NCBI GenBank assembly: GCA_900544705.1
Contig: UQWH01000009.1
Location: 1-51,084, forward strand
Length of the DNA stretch: 51,084 nt
Direction of reading: 5' to 3'
DNA from: an uncultured Eubacteriales bacterium
Lineage (GTDB): Bacteria; Bacillota; Clostridia; Oscillospirales; Oscillospiraceae
The notes under the pieces are model-generated. The model was not told where the DNA came from. It saw only the letters and a list, made by a program, of their open reading frames with translations, and made no database searches. The position numbers and the translations under genes are program-made. Shown here piece by piece: positions 1-7,402 of this stretch (position 1 is the stretch's first letter; each line of letters starts with the position of its first letter).

Positions 1-67
1 AGATGATGCCGCCCGCGCCGGTGATGACGGCGACCTGTCCGCTGATGTCAAAATTGATGTCTCTCAT
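1..67 (-). CDS. SDR-family oxidoreductase, N-terminal fragment (runs off window)
   Basis: Only the first 22 residues are visible: MRDINFDISGQVAVITGAGG followed by II. The GAGG stretch after a hydrophobic strand is the start of the glycine-rich TGxxxGxG dinucleotide-binding motif of short-chain dehydrogenases. An AAAGGAG ribosome-binding site lies about 9 nt upstream. It starts 15 bp after the stop of the sugar isomerase gene and shares its strand, so the two are probably co-transcribed and act on the same sugar or sugar acid. The substrate cannot be read from this fragment. Confidence 0.8.
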   Translation of the reverse strand, partial: MRDINFDISGQVAVITGAGGII

Positions 68-82
68 ATAAGGTCTCCTTTC

Positions 83-898
83 TCACTTGCCAAGAACATA
101 CTGCATGCTTGCCTGTGCGTGAGCCTGAACGTGCGCAGCGGAGGGGTTGTTGAGCACCTCCAGCGCGAGATATCCGGTGTAGCCGTTTGCCTCCAGCGCG
201 GCAGCGACCGCGTGGAAATCGATGTGGCCCTCTCCGGGAAGCCGACGGTTGCTGTCGGCAAGGTGAACGTTGGTAATGCGGCCCTTCAGGGCTGCGATTG
301 CGCCGGTCATGTCGGCGTCCTCGATGTTGGAATGGAAGGTGTCGTACAGGACGCCCATGCAGGCCGGATCGCCGATGTCATGGAGGATTTGCAGTGTTTC
401 CTCGGAGGAATTGAGGTATTTGCACTCATAGCGGTTGATCGCCTCGAGGTTCAGCACTACCTGCTGCGCCTCGGCGTAGTCGGCGATCTGCTTCAGGGAA
501 TCTCGCAGCAGGGGCAGCTCCATCTCCGGACTGTTTTCCCCGCCGCGCCCGCGGATGAGGCCGATGGTGACGTGCGGCCGCCCAAGCTCAATGGCAAAGT
601 CGATGTCCCGGCGCAGGCGGGCAAGCGTTACCTCCCGCGTCTGACGGCTGGCGCTGACCAGCGACAGCTGCTCCAGCCCCATGGCCTGACCGGTTGAAAT
701 GGTGGAAACCGGAAGGTCGAGCTGCTCCAGACGCTTTTGCAGCAGGCGGCGGTCGATCAGATCGGGGTCGCTGAGGATGATCTCGACGGCGTCAAAGCCC
801 GCGTCCTTCACCCAGCGGAGGCCGTCCTCCCACTGCCGCCCCGGAAAGGGGGAAAAGATATTATCATATTGTACAGACAGAGAAGTGCTTGTTTTCAT
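83..898 (-). CDS. Sugar phosphate isomerase/epimerase-like TIM-barrel protein (xylose isomerase-like fold)
   Basis: A 271-residue protein of the AP-endonuclease-2/xylose-isomerase-like superfamily (D-tagatose 3-epimerase, hydroxypyruvate isomerase and IolE/IolI relatives). The expected acidic/His metal site is visible in order: the Glu of NLEAINRYE, the Asp/His of DTFHSN, the His of NVHLADSNR and the Glu of LALEVL. The start is placed at MKTSTSLSVQYDN because AAAAGGAGCG sits at proper distance; an upstream in-frame start would overlap the promoter. A consensus promoter and a palindrome matching one upstream of the neighbouring GntR gene lie directly upstream. With the following SDR it forms a small catabolic operon. 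The exact sugar is unknown. Confidence 0.85.
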   Translation of the reverse strand: MKTSTSLSVQYDNIFSPFPGRQWEDGLRWVKDAGFDAVEIILSDPDLIDRRLLQKRLEQLDLPVSTISTGQAMGLEQLSLVSASRQTREVTLARLRRDIDFAIELGRPHVTIGLIRGRGGENSPEMELPLLRDSLKQIADYAEAQQVVLNLEAINRYECKYLNSSEETLQILHDIGDPACMGVLYDTFHSNIEDADMTGAIAALKGRITNVHLADSNRRLPGEGHIDFHAVAAALEANGYTGYLALEVLNNPSAAHVQAHAQASMQYVLGK

Positions 899-928
899 AT
901 CGTCGCTCCTTTTTACTCTATCACGAAC

Positions 929-941
929 TCCGTATACGGTA
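929..941. promoter_or_regulatory. Putative GntR operator upstream of the isomerase operon
   Basis: The 13-mer TCCGTATACGGTA, with core CCGTATACGG a perfect palindrome, lies between the -10 box and the start codon of the isomerase gene. The same word with one change (TCCGTATTCGGTA) lies at 2033-2045 in front of the gntR gene. A GTATAC-centred palindrome is typical of operators of FCD-type GntR regulators such as UxuR/ExuR. Binding here would block elongation or clearance from the promoter at 960-989. Confidence 0.65.
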
Positions 942-959
942 CTCCGAATTCGCATTTCG

Positions 960-989
960 ATTATAAAACGCTTTTCATGACTTTGTCAA
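960..989 (-). promoter_or_regulatory. Sigma-70-type promoter of the isomerase/SDR operon
   Basis: Read on the minus strand: TTGACA (989-984), an 18-nt spacer, TATAAT (965-960). Both hexamers match consensus. The operator palindrome lies about 20 nt downstream of the -10 box. Confidence 0.75.
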
Positions 990-1036
990 TGGATTTGGCG
1001 AAGAAAAAAGAAATTCGGCGATTCGACAAAAAATAA

Positions 1037-1074
1037 GGCGTGGGAATTGTGCAGAACACACAATTCCCGCGTGC
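1037..1074. terminator. Strong inverted repeat in the isomerase/gntR intergenic region
   Basis: A GCGTGGGAATTGTG arm is mirrored by CACAATTCCCGCGTGC around a 7-nt loop. There is no clear T-run on either side, so it may be a weak bidirectional terminator or simply a stable hairpin. Confidence 0.4.
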
Positions 1075-1155
1075 AGGCAGTATCGATTTAGTGAATAGTG
1101 AATAATGGTGGTGTGTCTTCGGCACGGATTTAATTATCCGCTGCGGCGGGGTTCT

Positions 1156-1252
1156 CTCCCTCAGTCAGCCTTCGGCTGACAGCTCCCTCGTCAGAGGGAG
1201 CTGTCTTGGCGCGGTACAAGCCCTAAACCTCCCTCGCAGAGGGAGCCAAGGC
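1156..1252. repeat. Palindromic dispersed-repeat-like element (MITE/REP-like)
   Basis: The stretch contains nested inverted repeats: CTCCCTC / GAGGGAG, GTCAGCC / GGCTGAC, then AGCTCCCTC / GAGGGAGCT, and a second CTCCCTC / GAGGGAG pair about 40 bp on. Sequences of this look (CTCCCTC-AGTCAGCC-TTCG-GGCTGAC) are familiar as high-copy intergenic repeats in Oscillospiraceae-type genomes. No coding potential was recognised. Only one copy is present in this window, so copy number is inferred from general experience, not seen. Confidence 0.5.
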
Positions 1253-1289
1253 CGCGCTGCGCTGCGGGGAAGGGGGGAGCATATACAAA

Positions 1290-1326
1290 GGCGCGGGCGC
1301 TGTGTGGGGTGCACAGTGCCCGCGCC
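1290..1326 (-). terminator. Terminator downstream of the gntR gene
   Basis: The stem GGCGCGGGC / GCCCGCGCC extends through GCTGTG / CACAGT. In the minus direction it is followed by CTTTGTATAT. It lies 18 bp after the gntR stop. Confidence 0.6.
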
Positions 1327-1344
1327 GGGGGAAGGAAGAAAACG

Positions 1345-2022
1345 TTATTCTGTTTGCTGCCCTGCCTCGGGTGGGGCGGACACGTAGTCCTTGATGGCGT
1401 CCTCGCGGCTGTATTCGACATGCCTGCGAATGGCGGCGAGCGTGGCGTCCAGATCCATGTTCAGAAAGCCGGTGTAGATCATTTCATGGAAATTCTGCGC
1501 CTTGTCGATGCGCTTCTTGTCCTGCGCGGTCACGCTGCGGAACGCACGGGTCTGGCTGCGCAGGTCGGAATAGATCGCGGCCATGCGCGTGTTATGGCAC
1601 AGCTGGATGATGGTGTCGTGGAAATCCTCGTCCTGCTGCACAAAGTCCACATCTTGATTTTCGCGCTCTGCGCGATAGGCCTCCTGCAGGCGAAGGAGCG
1701 CGCTCGGGTCCTTCGGGAACACCTCGGTGATGAGCTTGGTGGCGGCGGCGAGATCAAGGAACAGGCGAAGCTCGAAAATTTCGTTGATATCCTCCGCTGA
1801 GGGCTGATAGACGAAGTAGCCCTTCTTCTGCGGACTGTTGATGACCAGACCTTCCTCTGCAAGCATCCGAATCGCGTCGCGCAGGGGCGTTCTGCTGATG
1901 CCGAATTCGTCCGCCAGCTGGGAATCGACCAGCCGCGTGCCCGGCAGCAGCTCCTTGGAGAGAATCTTCTCCCGCAGGATGCTATACGCCTGCTCGTTGA
2001 GATTATCAACCTTGAGTATCAT
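1345..2022 (-). CDS. GntR-family transcriptional regulator, FCD (FadR C-terminal) subfamily
   Basis: A 225-residue regulator. Residues about 10-70 are the winged helix of the GntR family, with the hallmark ISRTPLRDAIRMLAEEGLV followed by a beta wing. Residues about 80-210 form the helical FCD ligand-binding domain, with the spaced D/H residues (DEDFHDTIIQ, NFHEMIY, RRHVEYSRED) that usually bind a metal and an organic acid. Its promoter carries the same palindrome as the adjacent isomerase operon, and that site overlaps its own ribosome-binding site, so it very likely represses itself and the isomerase/SDR genes until a sugar acid is present. The ligand is not readable. Confidence 0.92.
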   Translation of the reverse strand: MILKVDNLNEQAYSILREKILSKELLPGTRLVDSQLADEFGISRTPLRDAIRMLAEEGLVINSPQKKGYFVYQPSAEDINEIFELRLFLDLAAATKLITEVFPKDPSALLRLQEAYRAERENQDVDFVQQDEDFHDTIIQLCHNTRMAAIYSDLRSQTRAFRSVTAQDKKRIDKAQNFHEMIYTGFLNMDLDATLAAIRRHVEYSREDAIKDYVSAPPEAGQQTE

Positions 2023-2032
2023 AATTTTGGCC

Positions 2033-2045
2033 TCCGTATTCGGTA
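2033..2045. promoter_or_regulatory. Putative GntR operator in front of gntR (autoregulation)
   Basis: TCCGTATTCGGTA, differing at one position from the site at 929-941. It overlaps the gntR Shine-Dalgarno (ACGGAGGCC on the minus strand) and lies downstream of the -10 box, which suggests a roadblock-type autorepression. Confidence 0.6.
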
Positions 2046-2062
2046 TGCGAAATATTGTTATA

Positions 2063-2091
2063 ATTCTAAATTAAATTTTACTGCTTGTCAA
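2063..2091 (-). promoter_or_regulatory. Sigma-70-type promoter of gntR
   Basis: Minus strand TTGACA (2091-2086), 17-nt spacer, TAGAAT (2068-2063). The transcript would start near 2056, just before the operator. Confidence 0.7.
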
Positions 2092-2149
2092 GCGGTTTTT
2101 CATCTTTTTTGTATTTTGCCGCCAGCCGGAGGGCGCGGCGGCCCGCCGA

Positions 2150-2491
2150 TTGGCGCGGCATGCTTGCTTTTTCGGGTGCAATATGAACGGCACATGTACG
2201 GCATCCAAGCTGGCAGAGCTACTGAATGTTTCAAAGCCGGGAGCCACATTAAAACTCAACGAACTATTGAGGCAGGGACTGATTACGAAAACGCCAGACC
2301 CGAACGACAAACGCAAGAACTATCTGACCGTCAACGAAGAAGCCATTCCGCAGTATAAAGTGTTTCGCCGTCAGGACAGCGAAGCGATCAAACGAATCAC
2401 AGACCGTTATACGATGGAGGAAATCGGGAAATTTTGCGAAATACAGGATATTATTTCGGAGATCAATTTCGAGGAAATAAATGGAGCGTAA
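2150..2491 (+). pseudogene. MarR-family regulator, 5'-truncated remnant
   Basis: The recognisable part begins at TASKLAELLNVSKPGATLKL, the DNA-recognition helix region of a MarR winged helix. It continues through the wing (DPNDKRKNYLTV) and the C-terminal dimerisation helices to a normal stop that overlaps the start of the MATE remnant by 11 bp. The N-terminal dimerisation and first HTH helices are missing and replaced by GC-rich unrelated DNA. A MarR gene overlapping a MATE exporter is the layout of mepR-mepA-type drug-efflux operons. Base composition is visibly lower in GC than in the surrounding genes, pointing to transfer. Confidence 0.75.
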
Positions 2492-3268
2492 GACAATTCT
2501 ATAAAACAAAGACGAAACAACTTTTTAGAGGGTGCTATCCTGCCCTCGCTTTTGAAATTTGCCGTGCCGGTGCTGTTGACATTGGTGCTGCAAGCACTCT
2601 ATGGAGCCGTCGATCTGTTGGCAGTCGGGAAATTCGGAACGACCGCTGACATTTCCACTGTATCCACAGGAAGCCAAACAATGCAGATCGTTACATGTAT
2701 TGTGACAGGTCTTTCAATGGGAACAACTGTGCTGCTGGGGCAACGCATAGGTCATAAAGACGATGAGGGATCGGCACTGACAGTCGGTACAAGCATTAAG
2801 GTTTTCAGTATTCTCGGTATTACACTGAGTTTTGTGATGGTGCTTGCCGCAAAGCCGATTGCCCATTGGATGAACGCCCCCGAAGAAGCCTTTACACAGA
2901 CCGTTCATTACATACAGATCTGCGGTGGTGGAAGTCTTTATATCGTCGCTTATAATCTGCTCAGTGCCGTTTTTAGAGGAATGTGAGACTCCAAATCGCC
3001 GCTCATTTTTGTGTCCATCGCCTGCGTGACCAACATTGTCGGGGATATAACACTAATTGACGGATTCAAAATGGGAGCGGCAGGAGCTGCCATCGCAACT
3101 GTAGCGGCACAGGCGGTCAGTGTGGTTCTTTCCCTTATCTTGATTAAGAAAAAAGGCTTGCCTTTTCATTTTGCAAAGAAACATCTTGCCTTTCATAAAA
3201 AAACAGCGACAAACATTATCAGGTTGGGTTCGCCGATCGCTTTGCAGGATATGTGCAACGAGGTTTCA
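2481..3268 (+). pseudogene. MATE-family efflux transporter, broken (two frameshifts, one stop, 3' truncated)
   Basis: Translation starts MERKTIL, then must shift frame to read YKTKTKQLF and again to read EGAILPSLLKFAVPVLLT. From there the frame holds through YGAVDLLAVGKFG and LLGQRIGHKDD up to LLSAVFRGM, where GGA is mutated to TGA at 2984-2986. The same frame resumes with DSKSPLIFVSIACVTNIVGD. Homology stops at QDMCNEVS near 3265, where conjugative-element DNA of opposite orientation begins. Only about 260 of about 450 residues are represented. It was an Na+/H+-driven multidrug exporter and cannot be functional. Confidence 0.85.
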
Positions 3269-3269
3269 T

Positions 3270-3526
3270 CATCCACGGCTCTGACCGTTCCTCTTGTGCC
3301 GCCCTCCACGGGGTTCGGATCGTTGCCCATACTGAGGAGCATGATCCGTGTTCTGGGGGGATAGGCTTCCTTGTATCGCTGTGCCTGTCTGTGCAGGCGA
3401 TCCCAATCGTTCATTCTCGTGTTCAACAGCGTGGATTTCAGTGAGTTTTGTAAGCAGCTCACTCTCGTTGATTGGGAAGCGGACGTCGATTTCGTGACCG
3501 GCGTTTCTGATTCTGATTTTGATCAT
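3270..3526 (-). pseudogene. Fused remnants of two conjugative-element genes (small ICE protein plus DUF4314-like protein)
   Basis: The first gene starts MIKIRIRNAGHEIDVRFPIN after a good AAGGA site, but after about 34 residues the sequence jumps into the leader of a second gene in another frame. The second reads MNDWDRLHRQAQ and RYKEAYPPRTRIMLLSMG and GGTRGTVRAVDDE, the start of a DUF4314-type protein of integrative conjugative elements, and is then cut at the MATE junction. Both are deletion debris. Order and strand match the intact Cys-rich gene immediately upstream, supporting a single decayed ICE. Confidence 0.65.
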
Positions 3527-3555
3527 TTCTGTGCATTCCTTTCCTTATACTTATA

Positions 3556-4218
3556 CTAAATGGCCCCCAAACCGAATCTTCGAATTGCCATTGCGTTGCA
3601 AATGAGTGCGAACATCCTGGGTGCGACCAGCTCTGTATCGGCAAGGTCGCTGATCGTGATGTGCTTTGTCCCGAGGTAGAGATCCTTGGCACAGCAGAGG
3701 AGGGTATACCCGTTCTCGGTGCTGTCCTTCGGCTTGAAGCCGTCGAACTTAATCTCGTTTCTCTCGACGAAGCGTTTGATTTGCATCCACAACTTGTGCT
3801 CGGCGGTCAGCAGATAGATCGCCGCCATTAACGCGAAGTTTTTCTTGTTGCGTTTGCGTACGGCCTCGTCGAATACCTGACTGTGTTTTTTGTTTTTGAA
3901 GTTCATAGGTAGTTCCTCGTTTTCTCTGATGAATTGATTGAGCCGTCTGTGAAAGGCGGCGTTGTGGATGTCCTTCATGGTTTCGCTCATTACCTCGGAT
4001 CGGTTTGCTGCTCCGGCAAGGATTCGTTCCTCGATGCAGGGGCAGCTATCAGCTGTGCATTTTCTGCAGTAATACAGGCAGTACCTGCAGTCGCACATTT
4101 CTGCTGTGTACGCAAAATGGTGACGCACCATTATACCGCCTCCTTGGGGGAGGAATCTTGGGACGGCTGTCATCATCCGTTCCAACGCTTTTTGCTGGGG
4201 TGAATCTGAAAAGATCAT
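3556..4218 (-). CDS. Conserved ICE-associated protein with Cys-rich N-terminal motif
   Basis: A 220-residue protein. The start MIFSDSPQQ follows AAAAGGAGC at 8 nt; an upstream in-frame start would read through a terminator-like hairpin. Residues about 35-65 hold a dense cluster, RHHFAYTAEMCDCRYCLYYC and then CTADSCPCIEER, likely a zinc- or Fe-S-binding module. Residues about 115-220 form a helical domain (FALMAAIYLLTAEHKLW, CCAKDLYLG, ADTELVAPRMFALICNAMAI). I recognise this arrangement from accessory genes of Clostridia conjugative elements, but no function is established. It is the only apparently intact gene in the 2.1-4.5 kb scrapyard. Confidence 0.6.
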   Translation of the reverse strand: MIFSDSPQQKALERMMTAVPRFLPQGGGIMVRHHFAYTAEMCDCRYCLYYCRKCTADSCPCIEERILAGAANRSEVMSETMKDIHNAAFHRRLNQFIRENEELPMNFKNKKHSQVFDEAVRKRNKKNFALMAAIYLLTAEHKLWMQIKRFVERNEIKFDGFKPKDSTENGYTLLCCAKDLYLGTKHITISDLADTELVAPRMFALICNAMAIRRFGLGAI

Positions 4219-4249
4219 TGTCTTGCTCCTTTTCTGTGAAATAAAAAAA

Positions 4250-4280
4250 AGCCAACCGTTTCTTTTCAAAACGATTGGCT
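4250..4280 (-). terminator. Intrinsic terminator upstream of the Cys-rich ICE gene
   Basis: On the minus strand the imperfect stem AGCCAATCGTTT / AAACGGTTGGCT around a 7-nt loop is followed by eight T. It lies only about 30 bp before the start codon at 4218, so it would stop transcription coming from the tRNA side. Confidence 0.65.
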
Positions 4281-4297
4281 CCGAGGATAACAAAAAT

Positions 4298-4325
4298 CGG
4301 CAGATAGTGCTTGTGACTATCTGCC
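4298..4325. repeat. Perfect inverted repeat between ICE remnant and tRNA-Ser
   Basis: CGGCAGATAGT is mirrored by ACTATCTGCCG around 6 nt. It has no T-run and may be a protein-binding site or part of the decayed element. Confidence 0.5.
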
Positions 4326-4435
4326 GTTCTTGTTCTGTATTCTGTTGTTACTTGAGTTCGTATCTATCCTCAAAGGGAAAAAACCGATTTTACATCTACG
4401 ATTTTGAAGCTCCGAAAAACGGCTTTTGGGCAGCA

Positions 4436-4462
4436 AAAAAGCCCGATAAAATCGGGCTTTTT
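4436..4462 (-). terminator. Terminator of the tRNA-Ser transcript
   Basis: The short stem GCCCGAT / ATCGGGC is flanked by A- and T-tracts on both sides, so it can act in either direction. It lies 31 bp after the CCA end of tRNA-Ser(GCT). Confidence 0.8.
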
Positions 4463-4492
4463 GCGGGGTACATCTTTTTCGTACCCTCTTGA

Positions 4493-4585
4493 TGGCGGAG
4501 TGAGAGAGATTTGAACTCTCGCGCGCTTTTTACACGCCTACTCCCTTAGCAGGGGAGCCCCTTCGGCCTCTTGGGTATCACTCCG
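4493..4585 (-). tRNA. tRNA-Ser (anticodon GCT)
   Basis: On the minus strand the acceptor CGGAGTG pairs with CACTCCG, and a long class-II variable arm follows the anticodon arm. The anticodon loop CTGCTAA places GCT as the anticodon, reading AGC/AGT codons. The CCA end is encoded. The 3' end faces the ICE remnant, a common integration site for tyrosine-recombinase elements. Confidence 0.93.
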
Positions 4586-4614
4586 AATCAAAAAAACAAT
4601 ATTTTGAAGAAATC

Positions 4615-4704
4615 TGGCGGAGAGAGTGGGATTCGAACCCACGGCCCGTTGCCGGGTCACTGGTTTTCAAGACCAGCTCCTTAAACCGCTCGGACATCTC
4701 TCCG
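4615..4704 (-). tRNA. tRNA-Ser (anticodon TGA)
   Basis: The acceptor CGGAGAG pairs with CTCTCCG, with a class-II variable arm and encoded CCA. The anticodon loop CTTGAAA gives TGA, reading TCN codons. It lies 29 bp upstream of tRNA-Ser(GCT) in the same transcript. Confidence 0.93.
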
Positions 4705-4719
4705 AATGTTGACTGAAAT

Positions 4720-4748
4720 ATTTTAGCATATGCATTATGATTTGTCAA
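4720..4748 (-). promoter_or_regulatory. Promoter of the tRNA-Ser pair
   Basis: Minus strand TTGACA (4748-4743), 17-nt spacer, TAAAAT (4725-4720), ending 16 bp before the mature 5' end of tRNA-Ser(TGA). Confidence 0.8.
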
Positions 4749-4837
4749 CCATATTCTTGAAAAAAGCGCAGAGTCAACTGTTTTCCAGAGCGTGAAGCTC
4801 TTTCCGGACAAAACGCTCTCTGCCCAAAATGATTTGA

Positions 4838-4863
4838 ACCGTGGCAGTTTACACTGCCACGGT
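4838..4863 (-). terminator. Hairpin at the end of the tagA-U32 operon
   Basis: ACCGTGGCAGT / ACTGCCACGGT is a perfect 11-bp stem with a 4-nt loop, placed 6 bp after the U32 stop. The downstream T-content on the minus strand is weak, but position and stability fit a terminator. Confidence 0.6.
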
Positions 4864-4868
4864 ATTCT

Positions 4869-6086
4869 CTATTCCGCAGAGAGCTCCACCGCGTGGCGCA
4901 GAATACTGAACGCCGGAGCCTGCTTCGGCAGGCGCATCCGGAACAGCATCTGCGGATTGCGCGGCTGCGCCAGCTCATTTCCGTCCATATTCTGCATCAT
5001 GGGTGCCGGAAAAGAGATCGGCTTGAAATCCGGGCCGACCAGCTCCACGGGCTCCCCTGCCGCAAATTTATTGCGCAGCGACAGCGTGGCATTGCCCTCA
5101 GCATCGCACTCGGTCACAATGGCGCAGACCTGCCACTGGCGGATATAGCGTGAATTCTGATAATACTGCCCCGGCAGACCGAAGAAGAAGCCGGTCGAAT
5201 AGTGCCGGTGGGAAACGTGCTCCACCTCGTCGCGCCAGACCGGATCAAGCGGCTGCCCGGCGACGACAGCATCGATCGCGTGGCGATAAGCGCCGGTGAC
5301 GATGGCCGCATAGTAGGCGGATTTTGCGCGGCCCTCGATTTTCAGGCAGTCCACACCGGCGTCCATCAGCTCCGCAATGTGGTCGATCATGCACATATCG
5401 CGGGAATTCATGATATAGGTTCCCTTTTCGTCCTCAAATACGGGAAAATACTCGCCGGGGCGCTTTTCCTCCATCAGCGCATATTGATAACGGCAAGGCT
5501 GGGCACAGGCGCCGCGGTTGCTGTCGCGTCCGGTCATGTAGTTCGAGAGCAGGCAGCGGCCGGAATAGGAAACGCACATCGCGCCGTGCGCGAAGGTTTC
5601 GATCTCCAATCCGGGCGGTGCGTTTTGCCGGATGACGCGGATCTCCTCCAGAGAAAGCTCCCGCGCAAGGACGACGCGCTTCGCGCCGAGGTCATACCAT
5701 GCCGAGGCGCAGGCGGCGTTTGCAATGCTCACCTGCGTGGAAACATGGCGCTCGCAGCGCGGCGCATACTTCTCCGCCATCCGGAATACGCCGAGGTCGG
5801 CGATGATCAGCGCATCCACGCCGCAGTCATTCAGAAGCTCCAGATGCGCCGGAAGTGCCGGAAGCTCATTGCCGCGCGGCATGGTATTGACCGTAACATG
5901 GACCTTCACGCCATGCGCATGCGCATAGCGCACAGCCTCCGGCAGCTCCTCAGGGGAAAAATTCCCCGCAAAGGAGCGCATCCCGAAGCTCGTTCCGGCG
6001 AGATAGACCGCGTCCGCGCCGTAGAGAACCGCCATTTTCAGGCGCTCCATATCCCCCGCTGGGGCCAGCAGCTCCGGCTTAGCCAT
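4869..6086 (-). CDS. Peptidase U32-family protein (tRNA/rRNA hydroxylation or collagenase-like)
   Basis: A 405-residue protein that opens MAKPELLAPAGDMERLKMAV and YGADAVYLAG, the TIM-barrel start of U32 proteins. The signature appears as ETFAHGAMCVSYSGRCLLSN followed by RGACAQPCRYQY; these conserved cysteines bind an iron-sulfur cluster in studied relatives (RlhA, TrhP). A central IEGRAKSAYYAA segment and a C-terminal beta domain complete the usual length. The family name peptidase is historical, and many members modify RNA. The start overlaps the mltG stop by 8 bp, and the gene is last in the operon. Which U32 subgroup it belongs to cannot be settled by eye. Confidence 0.9.
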   Translation of the reverse strand: MAKPELLAPAGDMERLKMAVLYGADAVYLAGTSFGMRSFAGNFSPEELPEAVRYAHAHGVKVHVTVNTMPRGNELPALPAHLELLNDCGVDALIIADLGVFRMAEKYAPRCERHVSTQVSIANAACASAWYDLGAKRVVLARELSLEEIRVIRQNAPPGLEIETFAHGAMCVSYSGRCLLSNYMTGRDSNRGACAQPCRYQYALMEEKRPGEYFPVFEDEKGTYIMNSRDMCMIDHIAELMDAGVDCLKIEGRAKSAYYAAIVTGAYRHAIDAVVAGQPLDPVWRDEVEHVSHRHYSTGFFFGLPGQYYQNSRYIRQWQVCAIVTECDAEGNATLSLRNKFAAGEPVELVGPDFKPISFPAPMMQNMDGNELAQPRNPQMLFRMRLPKQAPAFSILRHAVELSAE

Positions 6087-7401
6087 TCTGACTCTCCAAG
6101 AAGCGGTTGTGCTCGTCATAGGTTTCGGAGAAGTGGTGATAGCCCGTCGACTCGTCCAGTGCGTAGAAATAGTAATTCGTATCGGACGGGTTGAGTGCCG
6201 CGGAGATGCTGTTCAGGCCGGGGTTGGAGATCGGACCGGCAGGCAGTCCCTGACGGGTGTAAGTGTTGTACGGGCCGTCGATCTGCGTCTGCTCGTAGGT
6301 CAGAGAACCGGTAATACCGCCAAGGCCATAGATAACAGTGGCGTCGATGTTCAGATAGGGATAGTCCGCCGGACGGCACAGGCGGTTATAGATGACGGAA
6401 GCGATGTCCGCGCTCTCCTTCGCACCGGCAGTCTCCTTTTCTACCATGGAAGCGACTGTGATCAGACGATAGACTGTCATCTTATTCGCTTCGATATAGC
6501 TCTCGTCATAACCGCGTGCAGCCAGACGGTCGGCAAGGGCGGCGTTCAGCGTTTCCAGCTGAGCCTGCGCATCCTCGGAGAATTTGCGATTGAAGTTAGC
6601 AAGGAGCTTGTTCAGCACGCGCTCCGCGTCGTCATTCAGATAGAAATAGTAGGTGTCCGGGAAAAGGAAGCCCTCCAGCCGGTTCTCCTGCCCGTAGGGA
6701 ATTCCCTCAAGGAACCAGTAATCGAATTCCGTTTCCGCAGCGCATTTCTTCAGTGCGTCGGCGGAACAGACACCCTTTTCCTCCATCAGGCTAAAGATCT
6801 GTGCGCAGGTCTTGCCTTCCGGAATTGTGACCGTAATCTCTGTCCGATTCGCGCTGTTCTTACGCATCCCACTGTTGAGAGCGTGATAGTCATAGTTATA
6901 CTGTAATTGATACGTGCCTGGCGCCATGGAATCGGCGGAATGGGTGAACTTGCAGTAGAGCTTGAAGAGCCACGGATATTTGATCAGGCCCTGATCCTGA
7001 AGCATCTGCGCGATGTCGTCCAGCGTCGCGCCGTCTTCGATCGTGACCTGCACCGTATCGGAAGACCGACCAAAGGCCAGAACATCCTCCGCGCACTCCC
7101 ACGCGACAAAGCCGAGGCCGACGGAGATGAGAGAAACGGCAACGATATAAATCAGAATCTTCAGGAACAGCGGCACGATGCGCTTTTTGCGGCGGCGCGG
7201 CTTTTTCTTTTGCGGCACTTCCGGTTCCTCCGTGTAAGCGACCCCGTCGTCGTATTCGCCGTAATCGTCGAAAGCATCTCCGAAATCCGGGTTAAAGTCG
7301 TCATTCTGCGATTCCGGCGCACCCTCCTGCGGATAGGGATCGATATTATAGAATTCGGAAGAATCTCCGTATTCGTCATAATCTCTGTTTCGGTCAGTCA
7401 T
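6079..7401 (-). CDS. mltG: Endolytic murein transglycosylase MltG (YceG-like)
   Basis: A 440-residue membrane-anchored lytic transglycosylase thought to cut nascent glycan strands. Residues 1-75 are a cytoplasmic tail, very acidic, then basic KKKPRRRKKR. Residues about 76-100 are the single transmembrane helix. A LysM-like region follows, then the YceG domain with RLEGFLFPDTYYF, the catalytic Glu in ASMVEKETAG (about E321), YNTYTRQGLPAGPISNPG and a terminal HHFSETYDEHNRF. The long acidic N-terminal tail is typical of Gram-positive versions. It sits between DJ-1 and U32 genes, an order often seen in Clostridia. Confidence 0.95.
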   Translation of the reverse strand: MTDRNRDYDEYGDSSEFYNIDPYPQEGAPESQNDDFNPDFGDAFDDYGEYDDGVAYTEEPEVPQKKKPRRRKKRIVPLFLKILIYIVAVSLISVGLGFVAWECAEDVLAFGRSSDTVQVTIEDGATLDDIAQMLQDQGLIKYPWLFKLYCKFTHSADSMAPGTYQLQYNYDYHALNSGMRKNSANRTEITVTIPEGKTCAQIFSLMEEKGVCSADALKKCAAETEFDYWFLEGIPYGQENRLEGFLFPDTYYFYLNDDAERVLNKLLANFNRKFSEDAQAQLETLNAALADRLAARGYDESYIEANKMTVYRLITVASMVEKETAGAKESADIASVIYNRLCRPADYPYLNIDATVIYGLGGITGSLTYEQTQIDGPYNTYTRQGLPAGPISNPGLNSISAALNPSDTNYYFYALDESTGYHHFSETYDEHNRFLESQNG

Positions 7402-7402
7402 A

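Noticed and set aside
2984..2986. TGA in the MATE gene as a selenocysteine or recoded codon
   Set aside because: The residue is a conserved Gly (GMG), the same gene has two frameshifts and a 3' truncation, and no SECIS-like structure is evident.
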